Shown one piece after another: positions 49,713 to 62,480 of a DNA stretch of 64,000 nucleotides (within the stretch, counting starts at the first letter, position 1; each line of letters opens with the position of its first letter). Source of the DNA: Antedon bifida (taxonomy: Eukaryota > Echinodermata > Crinoidea > Comatulida > Antedonidae); NCBI GenBank assembly GCA_963402885.1, contig OY727097.1, forward strand, positions 3,844,001-3,908,000, read 5' to 3'. Under the pieces are notes generated by a model, which did no database searches, was not told where the DNA came from, and was given only the letters and a program-made list of their open reading frames with translations. Both the position numbers and the translations under genes were made by a program.

Positions 49713-50072
49713 ACAGTAGAACCCGTATTTTAAAGCTCTGTCTACACTATCAAACATTATCAAAAAAGTGTGATATGCCCAAATATGGGCCAATTTTTCA
49801 CATGATTACGTCTTACAAACTGGCGTCTGAAGTTCTGTCTATACTATCAAACTAGTTTGAAAAAAAAAAAAATGTGATATGCCCAAATATGGTAGTGATA
49901 TTCCCAAATATGGTAGTGATATGACATCATCATGTTAACATATGGGCACATCAAAATTTTTTTTTTCACATAAAGTTTGATAGTGTTTGATAGTTAGATA
50001 ATAAGAAGGGATTTGGACCAATCAAAGTGTCCCTTTAATAGGGATATCCTCTGGATAGTAGGGTGCCACTGT
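49713..50072. mobile_element. Family-E element with two nested family-A MITEs
   Basis: ACAGTAGAACCC at the left and GGGTGCCACTGT at the right are approximate inverted ends. AATCAAAGTGTCCCTTTAAT matches other family-E copies (49190-49330, 55945-56095). Family-A pieces at 49730-49790 and 49831-49996 interrupt it. Confidence 0.55.
49831..49996. mobile_element. Family-A MITE, copies 14/15
   Basis: AGTTCTGTCTATACTATCAA starts one copy. A truncated copy (TAAAGCTCTGTCTACACTAT) precedes it at 49730. The right end is rearranged (GATAGTGTTTGATAGTTAG). Confidence 0.65.
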
Positions 50073-53000
50073 ATCGCTCAATTTGCCAATAATACTAGAC
50101 AGATAATGCCCAATGTGGAGATACATTAGAGAATCAGGCGCAAGTGCCGATGGGCCATGAAATCTGATGACATTTTCAAAAACTGTAATGATGTATTATA
50201 CCAAATTTTTTTAAATATGACATACAATATTAAAGATATTCTTCACATGTGATATTATGATCTCATAGGAATACTGTATGTATAAAAATTAATAGTTCTA
50301 AACTCCACCTTTGACATTAAAATCCTTTGTTAGCTACTTGTCTAAACTGAGATATGAGATATGTTATATTATATTTACTACATTCAAGGAGCAGTTCTAA
50401 ATCTGATTTTAAAAAATGCATCAGATAAAAAATGTATGTTAAAATATGTGGCAGCACACTCCTTATAAATAAAATGTTTTCTAGGTTATAGAAGTAGGAA
50501 AATGCTCTAAAGGCCAGGTGCAACCAACAAATTTCTATTGTCATAGATTCTAAAAATCATCAATCATAGTTTCCACTATGTTTCATAATTACAGTACTTT
50601 GATATTTTTGGGGGAAATATATAATTATCAATATGATGATGTATATTTCATTGTTTGTGGTATGCAGCATACTACGCATACAAATACATAAAGTGCAAGC
50701 CTGTAGCCAACTGGAGGTTGGCCTATTCACCATACTTTCACTGCTGATCTATAGAGTAGTTTGAAGAGGTCACTTCAGGAAAAGAGAGAGGAGGAGGGGA
50801 GGGGATGGTGTCGAAATTCAAAATATTTTTCAATATTGTTGTTTGTTGTTGTTAACGTTTTCCGTCTTCCGACATTACGCTTTCCACAATTTGTTTCCAT
50901 TTTTTTCTGTTTATGATTTTTCAATAACTATAATATATTTTTAGTCAAATTGTCCAATGGCAAACATCTACAATTAACATTTATACAATATATTATTTAT
51001 ACATTTTTGTCTATATCAATGATTTGTTTGTCTACAAAGAATAGATTTCAGTTAATTATAGATTTGGATACAAAATTGATTTTCTTATTTTAGAAGAATA
51101 TGATTATGCAACAGCTCACAGTGTATAATTATTATGTTATGCTTTATTTAAGATAGCCAGGTGAATTCTGGAAACAGCAAGGTCAGCCAGATGATTCTGC
51201 AACAAATGCAATCATCATAAATCCGTTTAGAGACAGAGAAGAAAATAAAAAAGACGGCTTGAAAATGCATATGATTATGTTTAGAATATAAAGTAGAAAT
51301 TAAACACAGGAAATATGATGAAATATCAAACATTTTGCTCTTTTTAGTTTTTTTTTTCTTTAAGAAGAATTTCAAAAAACTTTAAGAATGAAATATCAAG
51401 ACAATTTGGAAAGATTTTTAATAGCATAAATATCCTTGCTTTATATGTTTTTGATTTACCTAGTTGCATCAGTACTTAAAGTGAAATGTAGCCTGCATAA
51501 AGAAATAAAAGCACCATAAAATACCTAGTTACAGATAGTAATCAACCGCACTGAAAGACGAGAGGAAGTGTTTTAAACACAAACCTAAAATTCAAAATAG
51601 GTTGTACACAGTTTGTATTTTAGCATACTGATGTATTGTCGAGCAATATCATTAATCCAAAGGCAAATTACTGAAAAAATGACAATGCTGTGGCTGGATC
51701 TCAATGGAGATACAAAAAAGAAAATCAAAATGATAAAGTAAAACAGCCAGAAAAGCGAGCAATATTATTAGTGATATTATACCATCTAATGATCTTTACG
51801 TAGTACTTGCTTAATATATATATAAACAATTTCTTTAGCCAAAGGCTTATTTTTAAAACAGAACTACTGTAAGCGTGTGGCTCTTCCTTTTTATAAAAAC
51901 TTGAAAGATAAAACTGAAGTATTCTACACTACCTATATATCTAAGAAGATTCACCATTTCGTAGTACAGTACATACAGTTATATGCTATACAACCTCAGA
52001 AAGTCACATAAAGTGTTCGCCTTACATTAGTACATTACTACTACTGTGTATTACTGATTCCTAGCTTCTTCAGGAGAGGCTTTTGTTCAGAACATTTTCA
52101 TTCATAGCAAAACAAAAGGCATTAAAATACACAATAGAAAAAAGTAATGTATTTTCTTCACAGTGCCACCATAAATCATAAGTATTAGCATCTCACGTAA
52201 TTTTATCAGCATTTCCTTTGTAGAAACAGCTTTTATATTACTGTAGCTGCAGCATAATTAGAATTTTTGCAAATGACATGCATTATTTTATCACTTCTCC
52301 TCACACCTTGTAATGTATATGCAAATAAAATTACTAAATGTACGTACATATACTTTTAGTACCTTTCTAGTAAAAGAAAAGAAAGTAATTCATTGATCAT
52401 CATTGTATTAAAAATGCATTTTGAAAAAAAAAAAATTTTATTTTTAATATATTATGCATTGCTTGTATGTGTTTAATGTTCAAAATTCTATTATTATCTT
52501 TGGTGAAAATTTGCTGAGAAGACGAATAACTTGACTTTCATGTTCTGTATTAGTTTATAGTTTTTGTTCTCGAAACCAAGTTGCATCTATTGGCTTTTAA
52601 CTATATTGAGGACAAGTATGAACTTCAGTCACATTTTGAATTCACAAGCTTAATTCGCACATTTAATCTAAGCTTAGAGTTACTGAGGTTTTAAGAGCGC
52701 ATAAAAAACAAGGACATCACATATTTGCATGTTTTACCATTCATGTTTTCAGACAAAAACTCATAAAAACAGCTCTTGATTATAATTTCTTAAGAGCTTG
52801 GATTGTTTTTTCTCTTGTATCCGATGAGAAACATGTTTTAACATTTAAAATTGTTCCTTGAACATACATACAATCATATGTCTGTATATTAAATAAATAA
52901 TTCATAGTCTGGGAAATTATTAATCTTATATTAGGAAGCATTCAATTGGCAACGACCTTTTACCTATACATATATTGTAGTCGTCGTCAGGATCTAGAAT

Positions 53001-53077
53001 TTACGAAATCTCTGCTGAGGAATAGAATGAGGAAGCACGACCCAATGTCTCCATAGTTACACAACAATCCTAGGTCC

Positions 53078-54695
53078 CTGGGGCGGATCCAGAGGGGGGG
53101 TCCACGGGGTCCGGACCCCCCCTAAATTTTAAGGGTGCCCTTTTTTTAGAGGTTCAATATTTTATTTGTGTGACATATTTGTGTGTATATTAGTATGCAC
53201 AGAGTAGGCTACACTAACCCCAAAAATAAAAACAGAAATTTATCACAATGAGCGCGATGTTAAGTTACGGCGGCCGATCAAAGAGCATCGTGAGAGGTGG
53301 TGACGCGTGATGATCTCTACTTAAACTTCTAAAAATAGATCGTTTCACATACTACAGAGGGCGCATGTAAACTTTTTACGATTCAACTCCGCGTACGTTA
53401 CCATGCGCGCTATGTCATTGACTCGATTATTTGTCCATTGGTAAACACATTTTTATGTATTATTATTCTGAAAATAATTGAACTGTAAACATAATTCTTT
53501 TGAGTATTTGTTTATTTACATATCATTCCATCAGATCAACTAAGTTTTTATTTCCATTACATCCAACCAAACATGTAAAAAATGTAGTTAAAATATCGTA
53601 CTATCTAGCGCGTACGACCATACGCGGTAGATTGTTTACTAAAAAATCATCGAAATTAGACTATTCAACCTTGTTTTTGTAGTTGAGCCTCTCATGACCT
53701 GGGATTTGTTTTTGGTTCCTATGCCAAGATAATATAGTTCTACAAGTTGAAGCCATGTGCTTTTTTCTCTGAGAAATATTTATTATAAGTGCCAAAAAAA
53801 ATGTTTTTTTCTCGATATGAAGCCTTTATTATTCAAATCTTTTAAAGAAAAATCACACATACCATAAAGAAAGTTCATTTATTTCATTTTTGAAACAATA
53901 TTTGTGAAAATTACGTGAGGCTCAACTACAAAACCACCATTTTGTGATATGATGTCATCGTAAGCCAATCAAAGCTGAGCTTTCCCGCGATCGGCAGAGC
54001 TCACGGTTGAATGATTTTGGATTCTGGCTATTTGATTGGTGGACGCGAATCACCCACAGCGGAATGTTTTCTCTCGCGTGTACCAAGAAGTCACGTGATC
54101 TCTCTGTACTGAACGGTACTACACAAATTTAGAGCAATGAATTTGTACGAATTCCGTTAAATAAACAACTCTATATATTTTATAAACATTTAATAACATA
54201 TTTTATTGATATTTCCAATGTTGATATATAAAAGAAATTACTATAAAACGTAATTATATGTAATTATTTTAGCGAAAAATGGCGCAATTTGTTTACAACG
54301 TTCGTGGCTAAAAACGATCATTTTCGGCAATGTTTTAGACCCTATATTTCGAAAACTACAAGTCAGATTTTCGTAATTCTTTCTTTATTGGAATATTGAA
54401 ACAAAATACCAACAGATAATGTTTAAATTGGTTGAAAAATAACAACTTTTAATTTTGCATCGTTATACCCTGCTAATAAGTGTCATTTCCGGCGAACTAG
54501 AAAGGTGCCATTTATCATGGATTTTGCGTGCGAGAGTGCCATTTCCGGCCATCTAAGTGTGTCCTGTAACAAAATTCGCTTCGCCACAACCCCCACCATG
54601 GGGGGGGGGGGGGGCTGTGGCTCAAATACTCAATATCTGATGTGCCCTTTTTATCGGCGGACCCCCCCTCTCAAAAATGTCTGGATCCGCCCCAG
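53078..54695. mobile_element. 1.6-kb non-autonomous DNA transposon with perfect 16-bp TIRs
   Basis: CTGGGGCGGATCCAGA at 53078 and its exact complement at 54680-54695, each flanked directly by GGTCC (53073-53077, 54696-54700), a likely 5-bp target duplication. The subterminal regions are G-rich or C-rich. No transposase frame was found. A second inverted-repeat element is nested inside (53675-53933). Confidence 0.75.
53675..53933. mobile_element. 259-bp nested MITE
   Basis: TTTTGTAGTTGAGCCTC at 53675-53691 and its perfect complement at 53917-53933. It lies inside the 1.6-kb transposon and so was probably inserted later. Confidence 0.65.
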
Positions 54696-54752
54696 GGTCC
54701 TGTACAGTAGCTTGTCAATGCAAATCAAAAGCATATACAAATTACATTATCC

Positions 54753-54914
54753 TAAAGCTCTGTCTACACTATCAAACTCTATGTGACAAAATAATATGAT
54801 GTGCCAATATATGGACATGATGTATCATATCACTACCATATTTGGGCATATCACTACCATATTTGGGCATACCAATACCATATTTGGATCGTTTGATAGT
54901 GTAGACAGAGCTTT
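54753..54914. mobile_element. Family-A MITE, copy 16
   Basis: TAAAGCTCTGTCTACACTAT and GATAGTGTAGACAGAGCTTT. It carries three ACCATATTTGG-type interior blocks rather than two, 58 bp from the right end of the 1.6-kb transposon. Confidence 0.78.
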
Positions 54915-55348
54915 ATACTGAGTTGGGTAGATGACATTCTGTTTCAGATGTTCCCATCATTAGCATAGGTCTTTGTTTTTACAGTTCCCTATACACAATG
55001 AATCCAAAAATAGTTTTGACAGTTGAATGTTATTTATGCCAAGAAAACTATTTTTAACACCTTTACTGTGTTTCGTTAAAATTGTGTTAAAACATTTAGA
55101 TCATAGGTCAGCTTGAGTTGAAATGTATTCTGCATATAGGCCAAAAGTAGGAAACATAACATTTATACCGTTCATCAGTTAAAAAAACAATGAAAACATT
55201 TTATACTACTGTATATACATTGTAGTATAATAGGATTACATTGCCACCTACAGAGAGTTGAGTACTAAATGAATAAAGAAATCTTATGTACTATCTATCG
55301 TTTACTGCTTGTAATATTTCAAATAATAACCACAAACCCAGCAAATAC

Positions 55349-55501
55349 TAAAGCCCTGTCTACACTATCAAACTTTATGTGACAACAAAATGTGATATGC
55401 CCTTATATGGACATGATGATGTCATATCACTACCTTATTTTAGCACATCACTACCATATTTGGGCACATCACACTAGTTTGATAGTGCAGACAGAGCTTT
55501 A
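55349..55501. mobile_element. Family-A MITE, copy 17
   Basis: TAAAGCCCTGTCTACACTAT and GATAGTGCAGACAGAGCTTT. Confidence 0.78.
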
Positions 55502-58172
55502 ACATATATAAATGTCCAGTTTAAACAAAGCATGATTCAAGCCCATCTATCCGGCGGACTGCATCAACTGGGAAATCAATAATTGGGAACCAGATTATTA
55601 ACCATGATAAGATTGTAATTGTTTTCTTTTGTAAAGAATAATCACCTAAAACAATAACAATGGAAATCCAATCAATGAAAACAAAAGATGTGAAAGGCGT
55701 GATGCTTCCTATAATAAACAGGTTGAACATTTCATATAAGAATGCAAAAATATGGATGCGAGAGGTGTGTTTAAATTGTTTTAACAATGTTTTAATATTA
55801 CTATTGCATATATTATGGTAATCACTCTCTTAGGTCTATGCCTTCATTTTATTTAAATTCTTTTCCTATTATATCTATCAGGTAACTTCAATTGTTAATT
55901 TTAAGTTTGCTTCAACAAGGCTTTATACAGTAAATGTATTATTATACAGTACTGTAGTACCCCTATTAATTAGGGTGACACCTTCAAGAACCAAAATGTC
56001 CCTTACTACATTAGGTGTGCGTGTCCTCTGAACAGGACTTCTCATCGTTCCTTTCATTGGAAAATGTCCCCTTAATAGGATGTCCCAATCGTTCTACTAC
56101 ATTAAAAAAGTATTGTTTGTTTTGCTATGTTTTTCTGTCTGTCAACACACTTAACAAGTGCCATGTTGAATTGCAAATTAGAGACCTATGACTTTATCTA
56201 CTACGATTGTCATTATACAGTAGATTAGACCAAGCTTTTGGCAAAAGAATAATCTTGGTACAGATCCAGAACTTAAACATACTGGCTCATAGGATTGGTA
56301 ACTGCCAAGGTATTCAGTATAACCATGGAAAAAACCATGGAGGAAAAATAATTATTATTCCTCCATGTATAACTTTGCACAACATAATTAATACAGCAGT
56401 TCTTATGTTTCCAACAGGATGTTTGTATATAGTAAAACTAGGGATGCCAAAAAACAATGTAATGTTTCAACATACAAACACTATACTGTTACTGCCTTTC
56501 AAGACGTCACAGGTAATTAACCAAAGACAAGGTTTTTCTCTGGCGGTATCAAACTTTACATAAATTTATCACAACCTTTAATTACATTGTGAAATATGAA
56601 TTAATTAGGGAGACATAAAAGATGCACTGTCATTGAATGAAGTTTGTTTCAAAATTGTTCTGCCCTAATTTTGAATTTTATACAGCTGACTTGGGAAAAC
56701 CGACACAAACCAGTACTGTTGTCCAAACGCCCAATTAGTGTGAGGTCATTAGCCTTAGGGCTTCTTCATACTCTTCAGAAGTTTTGACCTCTTGAGATCG
56801 TTGGGTCATATTTAATGCCAGAGAATACTTAACCGAAAACATACCTTCATTTCTAATCAGAATTTTTTTTTTGTTTACTCTTACAAGTTATACACAATTT
56901 CCAGCCTAGCATCTACAACTCACTATGCCGGTCGGTTGGTCGGTCAATAAACACTAACTCAAATTTAAGCATGCGACTGCAGCCATGTATAAGACCATGT
57001 TCATTTTTATATGTTGTTATGGTGTTGATATTATTCTGGTCGAATACTAATAAATGAAACAAAAAATGAATACTGTACAGCAGTAGATAAATGAATTACA
57101 CAAACTAACATAAAACAACAGCGTTTATGAAAAAAGACGACAATATGTACATGGTTCATGGATTGCTCCATTATATTCCCATAGGGAGGCTTAACTCTTT
57201 GAGGAGAGGGCTATTTTCGGTTTATCTAGCGGTGAAAAAGCTAGACACGAAATAGGCTATATTCTCTTACATGCTTGGTATAGGTCAGCTATAAATACAC
57301 AAAAACATACTGTACAGTAACACCTTTATTGGAACATTCTTATCCCACCTTTACTATCAATAAAATGTGCTTTTAATGCATAAAGATACTAATTCATTAT
57401 TCACATGTATGATGGTTTTTTCAAACAGTTTTAACACAATAGGAAATGAGTGACAGGTAATACTTCATTGTTCATTTATTCGTTAACAAAGAAATCAAAA
57501 TTTACGAGAAATATGATGGATTGAAACAAATTCCTACGTGACAAAATGACGATACTAATATTATTATCAGCGTATGAAAAAGCTATGGTTCATGGAGAAC
57601 ACAAATTTGTTTTGAAGAAATAATAAAAGACGAGATGAACTTGACATGTCAAGGTTTTCATATTTAACAGTGAGACGATTCTTTCTTTTAACAAACATTT
57701 GTAAAAAATTAAACCTAGATTTTATTTTAACAATGGGTGATTTAAAAATAGTTCTTTATACAAATTTCAGAATTTTTTACTAATGTTTCATGAATTTATA
57801 TATACTTTCTTATATTCAAATAACTTTAATCTGTTCAACTATATTTTATATCTGAAATTACGTAGAAGTAGTATTTGTATTTCAATCTTTCTATAAAATA
57901 TGCTATGCAAAACATTGAGAATCTACAGTTACTAAGAATTTACAAATGCTATTTTATATTTCGGTCAACTGTTTAATTTATTTATATATTTGATGAGGGT
58001 GTGGCCTATCCAGTTCCAGTTAAGGAACATACAAATACAAGCATATAAAAGAACAAGTTCAGTAAGTTAAACTGTCCAATTTGAACTATAAGACAGAAGA
58101 AACCCTTTCTAGCACCTGATGGCTGAAATTCTAAGCGTGTGTTTATTGTCGGACAAAGTTAGAGCTACGGTA

Positions 58173-58492
58173 TGTACAGTATATACAGAAGGGGATACTA
58201 TAAAAGTATTGAATTTTCAATAATGAAGAAAGAGCCTAAAGTAACCAAGTATTAAATTGTCTCAATGTCTTGGTATTTCACTATGTACAGAAGGGGTTAC
58301 TATAAAGTATTGAATTTTCAGTAATGAAGAAGGAGCCTAAGTACAGTAACCAAGTATTAAATTGTCTCAATGTCTTGGTATTTCACTATGTACAGAAGGA
58401 GTTACTATAAAGTATTGAATTTTCAATAATGAAGAAGGAGCCTAAAGTAACCAAGTATTAAATTGTCTCAATGTCTTGGTATTTCACTATAA
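58173..58492. repeat. Tandem array, three units of about 105 bp
   Basis: AAGTATTGAATTTTC and ATTGTCTCAATGTCTTGGTA each occur three times, with few differences between units. Confidence 0.88.
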
Positions 58493-59792
58493 TCAATACA
58501 GGCTGTGAAAATGGCCAAATATTGATCAGTTCATTGTTTACATAATACCCAGGACACAATACTATTATCTTTTTATACAAGATTGTTTCTGTTTGCAAAA
58601 GAACACGTTTCAGTATTACATGGGGGCTAGAGTTTGTTTTGTATTGAGTACACTGTACAGTAATTGATTTTAGATTAAAGGTTTGAAATGCTTAATATGA
58701 TCAGGATTGTTAAATACAAAGAAGCTAACTGTAGTTAGATACTATGTTAAAAGATACTAAATGTCCTATAGTGAACTATGACATTTTAACAGCATATGAA
58801 TTTTAAATTTTACACAATTCCAAGAAACTTAAAAGGCCCAACAATTTAAAAAAAATGTTTCATATTATTTGACATATGTAATAAAACATATGCACCTGTA
58901 GTATTTCATTTTACTATTACATTAGTTTACTGTTGTACAGGCATAGAGATATTCAGTATACTGTAATGTAATACTGTATCTCGGGATCTCTATCGTAAAA
59001 CAAGCCAGACACGAAATAGACTAAAGTGTAATTGTTCTCTATTTTAAAACATTAAAAATACATTTTGCTCCAAAGTTGTACACAGTAAATTGACTAGAAT
59101 AGAGTATAATAATATATCATTACCCATACATCATACATGTAAAACCATATATTTTAAATATAGTAAATTATCTGTGAACCTTTTAAATGTTTGCCATAAT
59201 AAAAGGCAACAACAGACAGACAGGTATATAATAATTACACTTCCAGCTGTTAATAATGCAGCTCAATACAATTCGCATCAACTATGGAATGATATCTATG
59301 ATTTTGCGAGTGTGTGAACAAGCAAATGAGGTGTGATAGTGATCCTAGCCTATCAATAACTACAACAACAGCACTTTGCACACATCACTGCCAGGGCTTC
59401 AAAGGGCTTTGTCTTGTCTCTGCCCAATGCTCCTCCTGATTCACACACAAGTGCATTCAGTATTCATAAATATAATTGTGGATCTGTAATAGATATTTGG
59501 TTTCTGCTTCGAGCTTACACATTTGTGTATGATGGACAGCTCGAGTTGTGAGATATGTAACGATTATTTCTTTGATAAAGCGTATCTCATAGCTTTGTAT
59601 CGTAACTGTGTTACCAATATTGTAACTGATATTAATTAATATGCTAAGTAAATATTTGTGTTAACGCAATTTAACTATATACTGTAGTACTCTATAGACT
59701 TTTTTTTCGACTGCAGTGTTATACTGATACAGTAATTACATAGATGTGGTACCATAGTCACCTTAATTTAAATACATGTACTAACAAATGTA

Positions 59793-60250
59793 TATGGTAA
59801 TATTATAAAGTCACCTACAGTACATTAGTCTTTTATTAATTTTAACTGTACTAAAAAATGATAAATAATTACAAAGTCTGAGGGGTGTACACTATCCTTA
59901 GAATAGTACAACTATCGTAGATTAAAGTTGATGGGCTGTACTGTAGGTAACATAGATGAAAAAAAACCAATTTGAATTCACTAAAATTGTATGGTAATAT
60001 TATAAAGTCCCCTACAGTACAGTTGGTCTTTTATTTATTGATTCCTGTACTTAAAATTATGAATAAATACGAATTCTGAGGGGTGTATTCTTATAATTAT
60101 TAGAATAGTGTACAACTACTGTACAGTATAGTTGATTAAAGTTGATGGGCAGTAGGTAACATAGGTGGTGGGAAATTGGGTCATAAAAGGGGCACAATGT
60201 CAATTGTTTGCTTGATGATAAAAAAAATCTATTTGAATTCATTAAAATTG
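59793..60250. repeat. Diverged tandem duplication of about 200 bp
   Basis: TATGGTAATATTATAAAGTC, GAGGGGTGTA, GATTAAAGTTGATGGGC and TTTGAATTCA(C/T)TAAAATTG occur in the same order in both halves. Confidence 0.75.
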
Positions 60251-62400
60251 TTCAAAGTTTTGCGATGTTAAAAGGCAAATGTCTGTCACCACTGTTTATG
60301 AATTTCATGACTTTAGCAATCAACGGGGTCAAACGAATACATATATTTATCATTTATCAAAATATCCAGTCTCATTAAGGGTAGGGACTATGTGCGAGAT
60401 TACATTCGCGCAAATGATGTCGTGTCTATCCGCACCTGTGCAAGGCACCTAAAAACAGGATTTGATATTTAAATATGATTTACGATATATACAGTACACT
60501 GTAGGACCTAGTACTGCAAGTAGATGTATGAGTAGCCATACAAATGATGATGTGTCTATCCTCATGTGTTAAGTACAACTAAATATTGAAACATTAACCT
60601 TTTCAGTTCAAAATGAAAATCAATTCTGCATTGAACTTTTTACATTATGTTCAAATTTGTTAGCAGCATCTGGAATATGATTTATATTATTTCTAGCATT
60701 TTTTCGTTAGCCTAACTGCAATATGCTGTGTACCTACTGAATGTGTCTTGTTGCACCTGTGATGTGTGACTTTAATGCGGAACAAGAAACTTCCTGTATT
60801 ACATTACCTGTATGTTCACAAATTGAATTTCAAATGTCTTTACATTCAGTTACTAACTGCTATGACAGTTGCCTACATTATAGTTTTATTACAGGTCTCT
60901 ATTCGAATTTTGAAAATAATTTACTTCTCAATATTCAGAAATGGAGTTCAGAATACATGTCTAGGATATGTTATTGTATTTTTAGATTTATTATAAATGT
61001 TGTCTTTGTATTATTAATGTTCTCAATTGAACCACTTTGGAAATCAATGCTTTTGCACACAGAAAGTGTCATCCAATATAAAGACAGAATAAATAAAAAT
61101 ATTGTTAAATAAAAATGCTTCTGAATATATTATAATTATTTCTTAAAAACATTTTCTAAAGGTTCAATTCTGTACTCTAATTATTCGATTCTAAGTAAAA
61201 TTTTTGAAAATCAAATAAACCATAAAATAAACAGTAATTGAAGTACATTATGATGATAATAAATGGACTTTACCACTGTGGTAGTAAATAGAGCAATGAA
61301 TAATGAACCGGACTTTGTGGTCATGTTACACACATGTAATTAACATGCAGAGCATTCATATAGTAAAAAACACATTAAAAGGTATCATCCACAATAACCA
61401 TACAGTATAGTAAAAAGCACATTAAAAGGTGCAGTATGACTATAGGATCTGCGATGGATCTAAAGATATACTGTACTTTATACTTTACAATATATTATAC
61501 TATGAAAAGACTGTGGGCACAGTGGCTGGATAATGGGGTACAAAATAATATAAGCAAAAACTAAATCAAAATGAAACTAGTAAAACAGCCAGAAAGAAAT
61601 TGGAAATTCTGAATACATCTAAGTTAAATTTTCTTGGTGGCAAATGCTAACTTCAAAATTAAAAGCATTACAGTATAAGTCAAATATATCATTGGTTTAC
61701 TTCAATGTACTGTACTGTATGTGGATAAACATTCATACAATCACTTTATTTTGAACTTAGTTAATCAATTTTCAAAAATAATAATCCAGAAGAAGTAACA
61801 AGAAATTGTCTTAGTATTAAATGTGTTTATCAGAAACTAAAAAATATTTAAATTCAAGCCTAATCTTACTTTAATCTTCAGTGAAGAACATTGGCCAACA
61901 AAAACAGAGCGAGAATATGTTTAGATCATCAGGCTTAGATGATTAGATCAGTATTGATGAGTACTGGATTAGTCTGTCTACCAGCAGAAGCTTTTTTACC
62001 TTAAAACAGTAGGAACCTAGGCCTACAGAGATTAACGCCCATATACTATGGTATTTGTAAGCTTGTTTGCAACAGACAGTTTTAATTTAAAACAAATATT
62101 GAAGTTTGAGTGAGTAAGGCACTTAATTTAAATTTAATTGGCCTTTTTAAGCAACACTTTTTCCGGAATAAAACCACATATTTTAATCATTTACTGAAGG
62201 TTGGAAATGACTCCAATTAAAACTGGAGAAAATAAGAAAAAGTCAGGAGGATAAATAATTGATTATTACAGTAGCTTGGCTACTAGACTAACTATAGTTA
62301 GGCTTAAAGAACATACGTACTGTAACAACCACTGCTGGTACATCTACTGTAGTTTGAAAAGAGAAATTTGACAGCAAAGTTGAAAGACTTTTATATATTG

Positions 62401-62480
62401 CAGGTCACTCCAATATATAGCAGGTCACTCCAATATATAGCAGGTCACTCCAATATATAGCAGGTCACTCCAATATATAG
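62401..62480. repeat. 20-bp microsatellite-like array, four perfect units
   Basis: CAGGTCACTCCAATATATAG is repeated four times without a mismatch. Confidence 0.97.

Noticed and set aside
56207-56563. 118-codon plus-strand open frame
   Set aside because: Does not begin with ATG, has no recognisable motif, and overlaps repeat-like sequence.
59200-59320. Frame ending LPAVNNAAQYNSHQLWNDI
   Set aside because: Vaguely like the C-terminal part of LINE polyproteins, but too short and degenerate to support a retroelement call.
60741-61112. 123-codon plus-strand open frame in the giant intron
   Set aside because: No recognisable domain, cysteine- and isoleucine-rich as expected from AT-rich noise, with an overlapping open frame of similar quality. 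Treated as chance.
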